A stretch of DNA of 47,761 bases, from NCBI GenBank assembly GCA_022563535.1, contig JADFNE010000033.1:1-47761 (forward strand). Direction: 5' to 3'. Source of the stretch: Myxococcales bacterium (lineage in GTDB: Bacteria; Myxococcota_A; UBA9160; UBA4427). Below, piece after piece: positions 1 to 10,112 of this stretch. The translations under genes and the position numbers were made by a program. How positions within the stretch are numbered: position 1 is the stretch's first letter; each line of letters opens with the position of its first letter. The notes beneath the pieces are model-generated. The model was not told the origin of the DNA. It saw only the letters and a list, made by a program, of their open reading frames with translations, and ran no database searches.

Positions 1-1
1 C

Positions 2-475
2 TCTCAGGGGTGTGAGCGCGGCGACTTCCGGTTGGTTGAGTATTCCATCCAGCACAATCATCTTCACATGATCGTAGAAGCCGAGTCCCAGGATGCCCTC
101 TCTCGGGGCATGAAGTCGATCGCTGCTCGGTTTGCACTGGCTGTGAATCGCGTCTTTGAGCGCACCGGGAAGGTGATTGCAGGCCGCTGCCACGTTCAGC
201 TTCTCACTTCGCCCCAGCAGGTGCGCAACGCGCTTCGATATGTACTTCTCAATATTCGAAAGCACTTCAAACAGCGAAACGGCCATGCGCCACCAGTGAA
301 GATCGACGAGGCCTCTTCGGGCAGCCAGTTTGACGGCTGGCGCGCAAGCTCCGAGAGCTTGCGCGTGAAGGCATCCACCCAGGAAGAAGTAGGAGTCGCC
401 AAGGCAGCGAGCTGGCTCCTCAGCAAAGGCTGGCGCAGACGCGGCCTAATCGACATCTCCGCAATACCTGGCTGA
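2..475 (+). CDS. Y1/RayT-like (IS200-type HUH) transposase, 5'-truncated by window edge
   Basis: The reading frame is open from the first codon of the window, so the N-terminus lies outside it; a TTG at 32 is probably not the start. The HUH signature is visible as HNHLHM (histidines flanking a hydrophobic residue, nt 50-70). It is followed by the family's helix region and a RYVLLN segment matching the R-Y-(I/V)-x-x-N motif of COG1943 / REP-associated tyrosine transposases. The C-terminus has the SWLL-x4-GWRRRGLI-x5-PG pattern that I associate with this family in deltaproteobacteria, so the 3' end looks complete. Such enzymes cut and join single-stranded DNA at hairpins. A perfect palindrome lies inside the gene (341-365) and further hairpins lie downstream (680-715), which fits a hairpin-recognising enzyme. 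Whether it is active cannot be judged without the N-terminus. Confidence 0.8.
   Translation, partial: SQGCERGDFRLVEYSIQHNHLHMIVEAESQDALSRGMKSIAARFALAVNRVFERTGKVIAGRCHVQLLTSPQQVRNALRYVLLNIRKHFKQRNGHAPPVKIDEASSGSQFDGWRASSESLRVKASTQEEVGVAKAASWLLSKGWRRRGLIDISAIPG
341..365. repeat. Perfect 11-bp inverted repeat with 3-nt loop inside the transposase gene
   Basis: Arms CGCGCAAGCTC and GAGCTTGCGCG flank the loop CGA. A second stem (CAGCC/GGCTG, loop AGTTTGAC, 322-339) sits directly upstream. The 13-bp segment CAGCCAGTTTGAC at 322-334 recurs at 726-738 in the downstream intergenic region. The structure is directly visible. A role as a transposase recognition hairpin is inference. Confidence 0.7.
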
Positions 476-814
476 AAATTCTCCCCCGCCCCGCCCTCTC
501 GCCGACGCCCAACCCGTCCGCCCAGCCAGACCGGGCCTTTTCCCTAACCGCCCAATTGGCAACCAACCCCAGTAAAGCAAGCACCCCCGAGCCTTATCCC
601 CGAAGCCCCGCAATCGGAACGGTGCCGCCCCCCACTTCAACCCCTTCCGAGCTTTTTGCACCCGACTGCACGCGAGTTCGCAGCTCGGCTGCTAGTTTCC
701 CGGAGTCGCTCCGGGCTTTCGCGTCCAGCCAGTTTGACAGGCCTATGCTGGGTTGCTATCCAAGTCGGCGATTTAATTGAACTTTCCTGATGACAAGATC
801 GTGAGAAGCGCGAG
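476..814. other. Intergenic region with tandem hairpins; no gene supported
   Basis: This 339-bp stretch lies between the transposase and aspS. The first part is C-rich and unremarkable. Two hairpins follow: GCAGC-TCG-GCTGC at 680-692 and CCCGGAG-TCG-CTCCGGG at 699-715, six bases apart and both with a TCG loop. A copy of CAGCCAGTTTGAC lies at 726-738. Short open frames here have no recognisable protein character. The hairpin pair may act as a terminator or as a REP-like element tied to the RayT-type transposase. Confidence 0.5.
680..715. repeat. Pair of TCG-loop hairpins (REP-like or terminator-like)
   Basis: Two perfect inverted repeats, 5-bp and 7-bp stems with identical TCG loops, are separated by TAGTTT. 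There is no T-run directly after them, so a classical intrinsic terminator is not clear. The position just downstream of a RayT-like gene makes a REP doublet possible (inference). Confidence 0.45.
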
Positions 815-2629
815 ATGAAGTCCGAAACGATCCGCCTCGATGCGATGGGTTCTCTGCGTCGCAGTCATATGTGCGGTGAGATCGGCAACGAGTCCGTGGG
901 GCAGGAGGTCGTGCTCGCCGGTTGGGTGAATCGCCGCCGGGACCACGGGGGCGTGATTTTTGTCGATCTGCGCGACCGCACGGGCATCGTGCAGGTCGTC
1001 TTCAAACCCGAAGTCGAGAAACAGGCGCACGAACGCGCGGGTTTGCTGCGCAACGAGTATGTGTTGATGGTTCGCGGTGTACTCGAGAACCGCGCCGAAG
1101 ACTCGATCAACGACGAGATGAAATCCGGTCGTGTCGAGGTCACTGTCCAGGAGCTGCGGCTGCTGAACTCCGCAACGCCTCCACCTTTTGCCATCGACGA
1201 AGAGACCGACGCCGATGAGTCGACCCGTCTCCGGCATCGCATTCACGATCTGCGTCGTCCACCTTTGCAGCGCGCGATCGAGGTGCGACACAGACTCGCG
1301 CACGCGGTGCGCGAAGCGCTGGACGGACTCGGCTTCTTGGAAATCGAGACGCCCATTCTGACGCGTTCATCGCCAGAGGGCGCGCGCGACTTTCTGGTGC
1401 CCGCGCGATTGCAACCCGGAAGCTTCTATGCACTGCCCCAGTCGCCTCAGATCATGAAGCAGTTGCTGATGATCGGCGGTTGCGAGCGCTACTACCAGCT
1501 CGCACGCTGTTTCCGCGACGAGGAACTGCGGGCCGATCGCCAGCTCGAATTCACCCAGGTCGACCTCGAGATGTCTTTCGTCGGCGTCGAAGATGTCCTG
1601 GAGGTGCTCGAGGAGGTCACCGAGCGGGGTTGTGCCGCGGCCGCTGGGGTCAAGTTCGATCGGCCGTTCAGGCGCATCTCCTATAAAGAAGCGATGGACC
1701 GCTACGGTTCCGACAAGCCCGACACCCGGATCACCCTCGAACTTTGTGATTTGACCGAGGTATTTGCGGCGAGTGAGTTCAAGGCGTTTCGTTCCAACGT
1801 CGACGCGGGGGGCATTGTCAAATGTCTCCACGTCCCGGATGCCAAGGAGCTGTCTCGCGGCGAAGTCGATCGCCTGGAAAAGCTCGTGCGCAAAGAACTC
1901 GGGGCCAAGGGGCTCGCCTGGATTCGCATCGGCGAGGACGGCGAGTGGAAGTCGCCCATTACAAAGTTTCTCTCCGATGGCGAGCGAGAGGCGATCGCCA
2001 AGGCGACCGGTCTCGGACCCGGCAGCCTTGTCTTCTTCCAGGCCGACGAGGCGGGGCGGGCCAACGCCATCCTGTCGCGTCTGCGCATCGATCTCGGCAA
2101 GCGCCTCGGCCGAACCGACGGTCGCGAATGGGATGTCCTGCTGGTCGTCGACTTTCCGCTTTTCGAACGAGACGCCGAGGGCCAACTCACCTACGTACAT
2201 CAGCCCTTCGTGGCGCCGCTCGAAGAGGACATTCCACTGCTCGACAGCAATCCGGAGGCCGTGCGCGGGACCCACTACGACGTCGTGCTCAACGGGGTCG
2301 AACTCGGCAGCGGCAGTCTCCGCAACCACCGCTGCGATGTCCAGCTCAAGATTCTCGAACTGATGGGGTACACCCGGGAAAGGGCGATGAGCAGTTTCGG
2401 TTTTCTACTCGAGGCCCTCGATACCGGTGCTCCCCCCCACGGCGGTTTCGCGTTCGGCTTCGACCGCTGGGCGATGGTGATGGCCAAGGCCGAGAGCCTG
2501 CGGGACGTCATCCCCTTCCCGAAGACCCAGCGGGGCCAGGATCTGCTGATGCAGGCTCCCTCAGCGGTCGAGGAAAATCAGCTCGAAGAACTTTCGATTC
2601 GGGTTCAAAAACCCAAACCCAATGCCTGA
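815..2629 (+). CDS. aspS: Aspartyl-tRNA synthetase (bacterial type, possibly non-discriminating)
   Basis: Class II aminoacyl-tRNA synthetase charging tRNA-Asp in the cytosol. The 604 residues match the usual bacterial length (about 590). Order: N-terminal OB-fold anticodon domain (about 15-130), class II core interrupted by the bacterial GAD insertion (about 290-430), then the C-terminal core. Visible motifs include FRDEELRADRQLEF (motif 2), GVELGSGSLR, and the ATP-binding GFDRWAMV (motif 3). The ATG at 815 has a moderate purine-rich RBS (GAGAAG); an in-frame ATG at 845 would also give a complete protein. His44 in RRDHGG matches the His31 that marks non-discriminating AspRS of Pseudomonas aeruginosa, which also charges tRNA-Asn. 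The paired Gly83 position seems to be Asp, so dual specificity is only a possibility. Confidence 0.97.
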   Translation: MKSETIRLDAMGSLRRSHMCGEIGNESVGQEVVLAGWVNRRRDHGGVIFVDLRDRTGIVQVVFKPEVEKQAHERAGLLRNEYVLMVRGVLENRAEDSINDEMKSGRVEVTVQELRLLNSATPPPFAIDEETDADESTRLRHRIHDLRRPPLQRAIEVRHRLAHAVREALDGLGFLEIETPILTRSSPEGARDFLVPARLQPGSFYALPQSPQIMKQLLMIGGCERYYQLARCFRDEELRADRQLEFTQVDLEMSFVGVEDVLEVLEEVTERGCAAAAGVKFDRPFRRISYKEAMDRYGSDKPDTRITLELCDLTEVFAASEFKAFRSNVDAGGIVKCLHVPDAKELSRGEVDRLEKLVRKELGAKGLAWIRIGEDGEWKSPITKFLSDGEREAIAKATGLGPGSLVFFQADEAGRANAILSRLRIDLGKRLGRTDGREWDVLLVVDFPLFERDAEGQLTYVHQPFVAPLEEDIPLLDSNPEAVRGTHYDVVLNGVELGSGSLRNHRCDVQLKILELMGYTRERAMSSFGFLLEALDTGAPPHGGFAFGFDRWAMVMAKAESLRDVIPFPKTQRGQDLLMQAPSAVEENQLEELSIRVQKPKPNA

Positions 2630-2720
2630 TCCCTCTGCGACGGTCTGCGAGATGAATTTTGCGATTTTGTGCTTTTGCGATGGAGGCGGAGATCCCTTAC
2701 AAACTCAGCACAGTGATTAG

Positions 2721-3779
<1,059 letters not shown>

Positions 3780-3795
3780 TCACGAAAGAGAATAG

Positions 3796-3851
3796 GGCGG
3801 CGAGCCGCCGGGGGTTGAACGGCCGCAGCGCGTCGGCGCCGTTCGGCGCCG
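3796..3851. repeat. Two GC-rich hairpins between mdh and sucC
   Basis: GGCGGC-GA-GCCGCC at 3796-3809 and the self-complementary octamer CGGCGCCG repeated at 3834-3841 and 3844-3851 with TT between them. Either could fold strongly in the mdh-sucC RNA and set relative expression. There is no T-tract. Confidence 0.5.
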
Positions 3852-3879
3852 CGCAATCGAATCGGATAGGAGAAACTCA

Positions 3880-5046
3880 ATGAACGTTCACGAGTATCAG
3901 GCCAAGGGGTTGCTGCGCGAATTTGGCGTGGCGGTGCCCGAGGGCATCCTGGCTACGACTCCGGCTGAAGCGGAGGCGGCAGCGCGCGAACTCGGCAGCA
4001 AGATCGTGGTGGTCAAAGCCCAGGTTCACGCGGGCGGTCGCGGCAAGGGCGGTGGCGTCATCCTCGCCAAGTCCCCCAGTGAAGCCAAGCAGGCGGCCAG
4101 CGAGATTCTCGGCATGACGCTCCACACGCCCCAGACGCCCCCCGAAGGCAAGCTCGTGCGCAAGGTCTATGTCGAGGCGGGATCGGATATTGCGCGCGAA
4201 CTCTACCTCGCCATTTTGCTGGATCGCTCGGCAGAAAAATTTGCCATCGTCGCGTCCACCGAGGGCGGGATGGAAATCGAAGAGGTCGCAGCCAAGACCC
4301 CGGAGAAGATTCTCACCGTCCACGTCGAGCCCAACGTAGGTTTGCGCGACTATCAGGTGCGACAGCTTGGATTCGGTCTCGGTCTCGACGCCGAGACGAT
4401 CGTGAAGTTCGTACCGTTCGTGCGTGGCCTGTTCGATCTCTTCATGGCGAAAGACGCGTCGCAGGTGGAGATCAACCCATTGGTCATCACCGGTGACGGG
4501 AACGTGATCGCACTCGACGGAAAGATCAACTTCGACGACGGTGCGCTCTATCGCAACCCGGACATCGCCGCGTTGCGCGACCCCGACGAAGAAGACGATC
4601 GCGAACGTCAAGCCACCGAACTCGACCTGGCCTACGTGGGTCTCGACGGCGATATCGGCTGCATGGTGAATGGCGCGGGGCTGGCGATGGCAACCCTCGA
4701 CATGATCACCTTCTGCGGCGGTTCCCCCGCCAACTTCCTCGACGTAGGGGGAGGTGCGGACAAAGAAAAGGTGATGGACGCCTTCAAGCTGATTCTGCGA
4801 GACGACGCGGTGAAGGTGATCCTGGTGAACATCTTTGGTGGCATCGTGCGCTGTGATCTGATCGCGGAGGGCATCCTGGCTGCCGCGGCCGAGTTGGGAA
4901 TCGAAGTGCCCCTGATCGTTCGGCTCCAGGGCACCAATGCCGCCGAAGGGCGCAAGATTCTCGCCGACTCAGATCTCAACATCATCGCGGCCGAGACGCT
5001 GCAGGAAGCGGGCGAACGCGCTGTTGCCGCCCGGGGAGAGGGCTAG
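3880..5046 (+). CDS. sucC: Succinyl-CoA synthetase (ADP-forming), beta subunit
   Basis: Together with SucD it converts succinyl-CoA, phosphate and NDP to succinate, CoA and NTP. The 388 residues are the standard length. The N-terminal ATP-grasp domain begins [17 protein letters not shown] and carries [14 protein letters not shown] (nucleotide binding). VEINPLVI (Mg-site acidic residues) and the C-terminal GGIVRCD loop are also present. The ATG at 3880 has a strong AGGAG seven bases upstream. sucD follows after five bases, so the two subunits are surely co-expressed. Nucleotide preference (ATP or GTP) is not decided by what I can see. Confidence 0.97.
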   Translation: MNVHEYQAKGLLREFGVAVPEGILATTPAEAEAAARELGSKIVVVKAQVHAGGRGKGGGVILAKSPSEAKQAASEILGMTLHTPQTPPEGKLVRKVYVEAGSDIARELYLAILLDRSAEKFAIVASTEGGMEIEEVAAKTPEKILTVHVEPNVGLRDYQVRQLGFGLGLDAETIVKFVPFVRGLFDLFMAKDASQVEINPLVITGDGNVIALDGKINFDDGALYRNPDIAALRDPDEEDDRERQATELDLAYVGLDGDIGCMVNGAGLAMATLDMITFCGGSPANFLDVGGGADKEKVMDAFKLILRDDAVKVILVNIFGGIVRCDLIAEGILAAAAELGIEVPLIVRLQGTNAAEGRKILADSDLNIIAAETLQEAGERAVAARGEG

Positions 5047-5051
5047 GACCC

Positions 5052-5930
5052 ATGGCAATTCTCTGTGACAAGAATACGAAGCTGCTGATTCAGGGCATGG
5101 GCCGCATGGGAACCTTCCACGCGAAACTCTCGCTGGAATACGGCACCCAGGTGGTCGGGGGCGTGCACCCGGGCCGTGGGGGTTCGACGATCGAGGGAAT
5201 TCCAATCTACAACACCGTGGCCGAAGCGGTGGCGGATACGGGCGCCACGGCATCGGTGATCTTTGTGCCGCCACCGGGGGCGGCCGACGCAATTCTCGAA
5301 GCCGCGGAAGCGGAGCTCGAAGTCACGGTCTGTATCACGGAGGGGATTCCGGCCAACGACATGGCGCGGACCGCGGCGGCGATCAAGGGGGGAAAGACCC
5401 GGCTGGTGGGTCCGAACTGTCCCGGAATCGTGACGCCCGAACAGTGTCGCATCGGCATCATGCCCGCGCAGATTACGCGACCGGGTCCGGTGGGCGTCGT
5501 GTCGCGCTCGGGAACGCTCACGTACGAGGCGGTCGATCAGCTCTCGCGCCTCGGGATCGGGCAGTCGACTTGTCTGGGGATCGGGGGGGATCCGATCATC
5601 GGGACCAACTTCATTGATGCCCTGGCCCTGTTTCAGGCCGATCCCGATACCAAGGGGATCGTGATGATCGGCGAAATCGGCGGCTCCGCCGAAGAAGAAG
5701 CGGCGGAGTTCATCCAGTCGAACGTCGACAAGCCAGTGGCCTGCTTCATCGCCGGACAAAACGCGCCGCCCGGCAAGCGCATGGGACACGCCGGTGCGAT
5801 TATTGCCGGCGGCAAGGGCAAGGCGAGCGACAAGATCGACGCGCTAAAGAAGGCCGATGTGGCGATTGCCGCTTCGCCCGCTGAAATTGGCAAGGCTCTC
5901 GCCGAGCGCGCTCCGGAGCTCGTTGGTTAG
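5052..5930 (+). CDS. sucD: Succinyl-CoA synthetase (ADP-forming), alpha subunit
   Basis: Alpha subunit that binds CoA and is phosphorylated on a histidine during the reaction. It has 292 residues, the usual length. An N-terminal Rossmann-like CoA-binding domain ([12 protein letters not shown], then GGVHPGRGG) is followed by the ligase domain with GPNCPGI and the active-site His246 in [11 protein letters not shown]. The N-terminal glycine loop reads GMGRMG where many homologues have GITGKEG, a mild variation. Its start is five bases after sucC. It ends convergent with korB. Confidence 0.97.
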   Translation: MAILCDKNTKLLIQGMGRMGTFHAKLSLEYGTQVVGGVHPGRGGSTIEGIPIYNTVAEAVADTGATASVIFVPPPGAADAILEAAEAELEVTVCITEGIPANDMARTAAAIKGGKTRLVGPNCPGIVTPEQCRIGIMPAQITRPGPVGVVSRSGTLTYEAVDQLSRLGIGQSTCLGIGGDPIIGTNFIDALALFQADPDTKGIVMIGEIGGSAEEEAAEFIQSNVDKPVACFIAGQNAPPGKRMGHAGAIIAGGKGKASDKIDALKKADVAIAASPAEIGKALAERAPELVG

Positions 5931-5938
5931 GCTCGATC

Positions 5939-5973
5939 TGTCTTTGTCTTTGTCTTGGTCTTGGTCTTGGTCG
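5939..5973. repeat. Hexanucleotide tandem repeat (GTCTTT/GTCTTG, about 5 copies)
   Basis: Two GTCTTT units then three GTCTTG units lie in the 75-bp gap between the convergent sucD and korB genes. It looks like a slippage-prone microsatellite. No hairpin or clear terminator is seen in this gap. Confidence 0.7.
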
Positions 5974-6005
5974 TAGGTGTCGATCGAGGCACGCCAGGAT
6001 CGGCG

Positions 6006-7034
6006 CTACCCGGGAACCTGCCAGGTATCGCCCGAATGGAGCAGCTTTTCCAGGCTGCCGGGGCCCTTGGTGTCGATCGAGTCCTGGATCTGCGCCTCGA
6101 GCTCGTCCTCGTAGCAGGTCTTCTCGACCTGGCGCAGCACGCCGACGGGCAGCGGGAAGTCTGGACGGCACAACGTGGCCAGGGCGAACGCGTAGGCGGT
6201 CGATTCGAGAAACTCGTCGTGGACCACGATGCCCTTTGCGAGGGGATCCTCGTCGTCTGTCAGGTCAACGACCTGCGGGTTTCCGTCGTTCATCACAATC
6301 CCTTTCAGATTGCCGGGCGTGCCGAATACCAGGGGCTCCCCATGTACCAGAGAGATCGAGTTATCGGGGCGGGTCTTGCGATCCTGGACGTCTTCCCAGA
6401 CTCCGTCGTTGAAGACCGGACAATTCTGCAGGATCTCGACGAAGGCCGTGCCCTTGTGGGCGTGGGCGCGACGCAAGGTCTGCTGCATATGCGTCGCGTC
6501 GACGTCGATGGTTCGGGCGACGAAAGTCGCGCCGGAGCCCAGCGCAAACGAAATTGGATCGATCGGGTGATCGATCGATCCGTGGGGTGAAGATTTGGTC
6601 CGGGTTCCCTCGTCCGATGTCGGCGAGTACTGCCCCTTGGTCAGACCGTAGATCTTGTTGTTGAAGAGCAGGATCTGCAGGTCGAGGTTCCGGCGAATCG
6701 TGTGCAGCAGGTGATTGCCGCCGATCGACAGACCGTCCCCGTCCCCGGTGACGACCCAGACCGAGAGATCGGGATTGCTGGCCTTGATGCCCGTCGCGAA
6801 CGAGGGCGCACGACCGTGAATCGTATGAAAGCCGTAGGTGTTCATGTAGTAGGGAAAGCGGCTGCTACAGCCGATGCCCGAAATGAAGACCACGTTCTCG
6901 CGCTTTTCGACGAACTCCGGCATCACCCGCTGCACGTTGGCGAGGACCGAGTAGTCGCCGCAGCCGGGGCACCAGCGAACGTCCTGGGTGGATACGAAAT
7001 CTTTTCGGGTCAATGGACTCGCGGAAGCAGCCAT
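6006..7034 (-). CDS. korB: 2-oxoacid (2-oxoglutarate):ferredoxin oxidoreductase, beta subunit
   Basis: Thiamine-diphosphate subunit of the enzyme that oxidatively decarboxylates 2-oxoglutarate to succinyl-CoA with ferredoxin, or runs in reverse in the reductive TCA cycle. It has 342 residues. The N-terminal CPGCG (Cys22, Cys25) and the later GIGCSSR cysteine are iron-sulfur ligands. GDGDGLSIGGNH plus the downstream NNKIYGLTKGQ form the ThDP/Mg site. The start is two bases past the korA stop on the same strand, so the two are cotranscribed. Next to sucCD and mdh, 2-oxoglutarate is the likely substrate; the family alone would also allow pyruvate or branched-chain 2-oxoacids. Confidence 0.93.
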   Translation of the reverse strand: MAASASPLTRKDFVSTQDVRWCPGCGDYSVLANVQRVMPEFVEKRENVVFISGIGCSSRFPYYMNTYGFHTIHGRAPSFATGIKASNPDLSVWVVTGDGDGLSIGGNHLLHTIRRNLDLQILLFNNKIYGLTKGQYSPTSDEGTRTKSSPHGSIDHPIDPISFALGSGATFVARTIDVDATHMQQTLRRAHAHKGTAFVEILQNCPVFNDGVWEDVQDRKTRPDNSISLVHGEPLVFGTPGNLKGIVMNDGNPQVVDLTDDEDPLAKGIVVHDEFLESTAYAFALATLCRPDFPLPVGVLRQVEKTCYEDELEAQIQDSIDTKGPGSLEKLLHSGDTWQVPG

Positions 7035-7036
7035 GC

Positions 7037-8881
7037 TCAGTTCACCTCGCGCAAAATTTCGTCGATGGCGCTTCGGATCTCGGCGATCCGGAACGGCTGC
7101 CCAGCGACCTTGTTCAGGGGTTGGATGTCCAACAGAAAGAGAGACCGCAGAATCATGCTCAACTGACCACCGTTGAGTTCTGGCAGCAGGATGTGTTTGA
7201 AATGACTCAGCACATCCTGGAGATTGCTCGGCAGCGGGTTCATGTGCCGGATGTGGATCCGCGAGACGGAGAGCCCGTCCTCTCGCGCTTCATCGACCGC
7301 TGCGGTGATGGCGCCGTTGGTGCTGCCCCAGCCCACCACCAGCAGGTCGCCGGAAGTGGGGCCGTCGACCTCGATGTTGGGAATGTCGGCCACAATTCCC
7401 GCAATCTTATCAGCGCGGAGTTTCAGCATTGCGGCGTGGTTGTCCGGGTCGTAGACCACGTTTCCCGTCACGGGTTCCTTGGTCAGTCCACCCAGACGAT
7501 GCTCGAGTTCCGGTTCGCCCGGAATGGCCCAGGGGCGCGCGAGGGTTTCGGGATCACGCACGTAGGGCATGAACCCCTCTTCTCCGAAGTCCTCGCGCTT
7601 GGCGAAGCGGATCGGCGAGCGCTGAAGTGTCTCGATGTCGGGGATCTTCCAGGGCTCGGAACTGTTCGCGAGGTAGCTGTCCGAGAGCACCATCACCGGC
7701 GTCATGTACTTCACCGCCAGACGGAACGCTTCGATCATCGTGTCGAAGCAGTCGCCGGCGCTCGACGGAGCCAGGATCGGCATTGGGCTTTCGGAGCTTC
7801 GACCGAAGAGGGCGAGGAGCAGGTCGCCTTGCTCGGTCTTGGTCGGCGATCCGGTCGACGGCCCCGCGCGTTGGACATCGATCACCACAAGTGGCAACTC
7901 GACCATGATCGCGAGCCCGATCGCCTCCTGCTTGAGCATGATGCCGGGCCCACTGCTGACGGTGACGCCGAGATTTCCAGCAAACGAAGCGCCGATCGCG
8001 GAACTGACCGCGGCCATCTCGTCCTCGGCCTGGAATGTCTTGATGTCGAAGTTGCGATGTCGCGCGACCTCGTGCAATACGTCGGTGGCCGGCGTGATCG
8101 GGTACGCGCCCAGGAATACCTGGCGGTCCATCAGTACCCGAGCGGCGATGATGCCCCAGGCCAACGCGGTATTGCCCGTGATGTTTCGATAGCTGCCCCC
8201 CTCGATCTTGGCAGCCGGCACCTGGTATGAAACTGGAAACAACTCGGTGGTCTCGCCGAAGGCCCATCCCGAACGCAAGGTGCGGGTGTTGGCTTCGAGC
8301 ACATCCCCCTCGAACTTGTTCCCGAGCCAGCGCTCGGTGCTTTCCATCGGGCGCCCGTACAACCAGGACAACAGGCCCAGGGCGAAGAAGTTCTTGCAGC
8401 GATCGATGGCGCGTTGCGTGAGGTCGAGACCGACCAGGGCTTCGCGATTGAGCGCAGTGAGCGGAATTTCAACCAACTCAAACCGTTCTCGCAAATCGGG
8501 GATTGGGTCTTCGGTGTACCCCGCGCGCTGCCAGGCCTTTTTGTTGAACGCGTCGGAGTTGATGATCAGCATGGCGCCCGGTCGCAGGTCGCCAACGTTG
8601 GCCCTGACCGCCGCCGGATTGAATGCCACGATTACATCCGGGTAGTCGGCAGGCGTGTGGACCCGTTCGGAGGCGAAGTGGATCTGGAACCCCGACACCC
8701 CGGCCAGGGTGCCCGCCGGGGCGCGAATTTCAGCGGGGAAGTCGGGAAAGGTGGAAAGATCGTTGCCCGCCAACGCAGTTTCGTCGGCAAACTTGGTCCC
8801 GGTAAGTTGCATGCCGTCGCCGGAGTCTCCGCAAAAGCGAATAGAAACATCTCGGCGCTTCTCGATTCTTTTGATCTTCAT
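7037..8881 (-). CDS. korA: 2-oxoacid (2-oxoglutarate):ferredoxin oxidoreductase, fused gamma-alpha subunit
   Basis: A 614-residue fused subunit. The N-terminal gamma domain (about 1-190) begins with FCGDSGDGMQLTG, and the alpha pyrimidine-binding domain (about 240-430) has AYPITPATDVLHE and FQAEDEMAAVSSAIGAS. A transketolase-C-like domain completes it. This gamma-alpha fusion is normal for the KorA/OorA class and pairs with KorB immediately downstream. No separate ferredoxin-like delta subunit lies in the window, which is usual for two-subunit KGORs. ATG at 8881 is preferred because it directly precedes the conserved region. The partner genes mdh-sucCD on the other strand support a TCA role. 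Confidence 0.94.
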   Translation of the reverse strand: MKIKRIEKRRDVSIRFCGDSGDGMQLTGTKFADETALAGNDLSTFPDFPAEIRAPAGTLAGVSGFQIHFASERVHTPADYPDVIVAFNPAAVRANVGDLRPGAMLIINSDAFNKKAWQRAGYTEDPIPDLRERFELVEIPLTALNREALVGLDLTQRAIDRCKNFFALGLLSWLYGRPMESTERWLGNKFEGDVLEANTRTLRSGWAFGETTELFPVSYQVPAAKIEGGSYRNITGNTALAWGIIAARVLMDRQVFLGAYPITPATDVLHEVARHRNFDIKTFQAEDEMAAVSSAIGASFAGNLGVTVSSGPGIMLKQEAIGLAIMVELPLVVIDVQRAGPSTGSPTKTEQGDLLLALFGRSSESPMPILAPSSAGDCFDTMIEAFRLAVKYMTPVMVLSDSYLANSSEPWKIPDIETLQRSPIRFAKREDFGEEGFMPYVRDPETLARPWAIPGEPELEHRLGGLTKEPVTGNVVYDPDNHAAMLKLRADKIAGIVADIPNIEVDGPTSGDLLVVGWGSTNGAITAAVDEAREDGLSVSRIHIRHMNPLPSNLQDVLSHFKHILLPELNGGQLSMILRSLFLLDIQPLNKVAGQPFRIAEIRSAIDEILREVN

Positions 8882-9138
8882 TTTTTCTTCATCGGATCGT
8901 TATCGGATCTTCAAAGATGGCAAATTCTCATACCTGAATTGACTGTAGGAGTCTGTTTCTTGGGTCACGGATGCTCACTGATGGGCGCAATGAAGTATCG
9001 ATGTCGTCTAGCTTGAATCGGTTTCTATCTTTCGTCGCATCCTCCTGCCAAGCAGCATCATAATTCAAAGTTCCCACACGAGCGGAACAATTCCTCGCAA
9101 TTGTATCCCTATCTCCTTGCTGCGAAAGCCCCAGATCG
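8882..9138. other. Divergent intergenic region korA / unknown gene
   Basis: This 257-bp gap is AT-richer than its surroundings and must hold the korAB promoter and that of the gene at 9139. A repeated ATCGGATC(T/G) is seen near 8891-8912, and a TTGACT hexamer at about 8939. No convincing -10 partner, riboswitch or small gene could be recognised. Confidence 0.4.
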
Positions 9139-10080
9139 GTGCTTCAACCCGCATTCGGACGATTCGTAAAGGTCCTGAAACCGCAGGGGCTTCCGGGAAT
9201 CGCCTGCACCCAAGAGATGCTCAAGAGTGCGACCGCAAGTTCCGATGAAATGCGCATGTTCATGCCCTGTACTGAAGAACCGCCGGTGCCTGAATCGGCG
9301 ATTGCGGGATTCTGTGTCGCGCTGAATACGCCCGTTGTGAATATCGAGATGCTCGACGTGGAGCCCGCCAGAGCGGGAATCCTGCTCGCCGCGAACGACT
9401 ACGGCGACCTGATCCTGTTGGTTCGGGTGAGCCTGGTCTCGAGCGGGGAGGGGGTCACGTTCAAGTTCCAGGGGGATCCGGCGGACTTTGGAAACACAGC
9501 GGCCGCGCTTGACGCTGCACTCAGCTTTTCAGAGGGGATGGGGTTTCTATTCGACGAAGATCTGCTGAGCCAGGGCAATTCCTCGGGCCGCAGCCGGGCT
9601 TCCAAAATCTGGCATTCCCTGTGCGCGGGACGCCCGGAGCCGAACGCCGAAGTCGACGTGGCCAAACGCAAGACGCCGCCACCCGCGGCCGTGCCCCACG
9701 CAAAAGCGTCGGAAATCGAACTGACCAGTACAGTGCAGAACGGCGAGTCCAAGAGCCCGATCAAAAGCACGGCAAGCGCTTCGATCGCCGATCTGCTCAC
9801 GCAATCGTTCGTCGAATCGGGCGACGAGGTGTTGCGGGACGAAACACCGCGGGAAATTGCAATGGGATCACAGGTGCTCACGAAGTTTCGCGAGCGGCGA
9901 AAGAGCGACCGCAGGAGTTCGACAAGAAAATCAGAGGCGCAGGGGGAGGGAGCGCAAGTCGCTGTTCCGCCCAGGCCCGGATCTGAAATTTTGGCGCGAG
10001 TCGCGATCGAGTCTGAGCGACTCGGAAACGAGTTTGTGGATGACTCGGGTTTCTTGACGCGACTGCTCAGTAGCTTTTGA
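9139..10080 (+). CDS. Hypothetical protein, unrecognised
   Basis: I do not recognise this 313-residue protein. The first about 150 residues look like one folded domain with alternating hydrophobic strands (NTPVVNIEML, AGILLAA, LILLVRVSLVS) and an alpha-helical end. The rest is Ser/Lys/Glu-rich and probably disordered, with a basic patch (KFRERRKSDRRSS). A short hydrophobic C-terminal helix (LARVAIESERLGNEF) follows. There is no signal peptide or membrane segment, so it is probably cytosolic. The start is a GTG at 9139 without a clear RBS; later in-frame ATGs (for example 9217) are possible. The PilF/Tgl-like TPR gene follows directly. A link to pilus assembly is only positional. Confidence 0.6.
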   Translation: MLQPAFGRFVKVLKPQGLPGIACTQEMLKSATASSDEMRMFMPCTEEPPVPESAIAGFCVALNTPVVNIEMLDVEPARAGILLAANDYGDLILLVRVSLVSSGEGVTFKFQGDPADFGNTAAALDAALSFSEGMGFLFDEDLLSQGNSSGRSRASKIWHSLCAGRPEPNAEVDVAKRKTPPPAAVPHAKASEIELTSTVQNGESKSPIKSTASASIADLLTQSFVESGDEVLRDETPREIAMGSQVLTKFRERRKSDRRSSTRKSEAQGEGAQVAVPPRPGSEILARVAIESERLGNEFVDDSGFLTRLLSSF

Positions 10081-10112
10081 GTCTCACACTGATGAGACTG
10101 CTGGAGGGAAGG

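Noticed and set aside
556-780. Small open frame of 74 codons
   Set aside because: Pro/Ser-rich composition without RBS; it overlaps the hairpin doublet and has no protein-like pattern.
5939-5973. Possible CRISPR or regulatory array
   Set aside because: Units are six bases without spacers, so it is a simple microsatellite. No CRISPR array was seen anywhere in the window.
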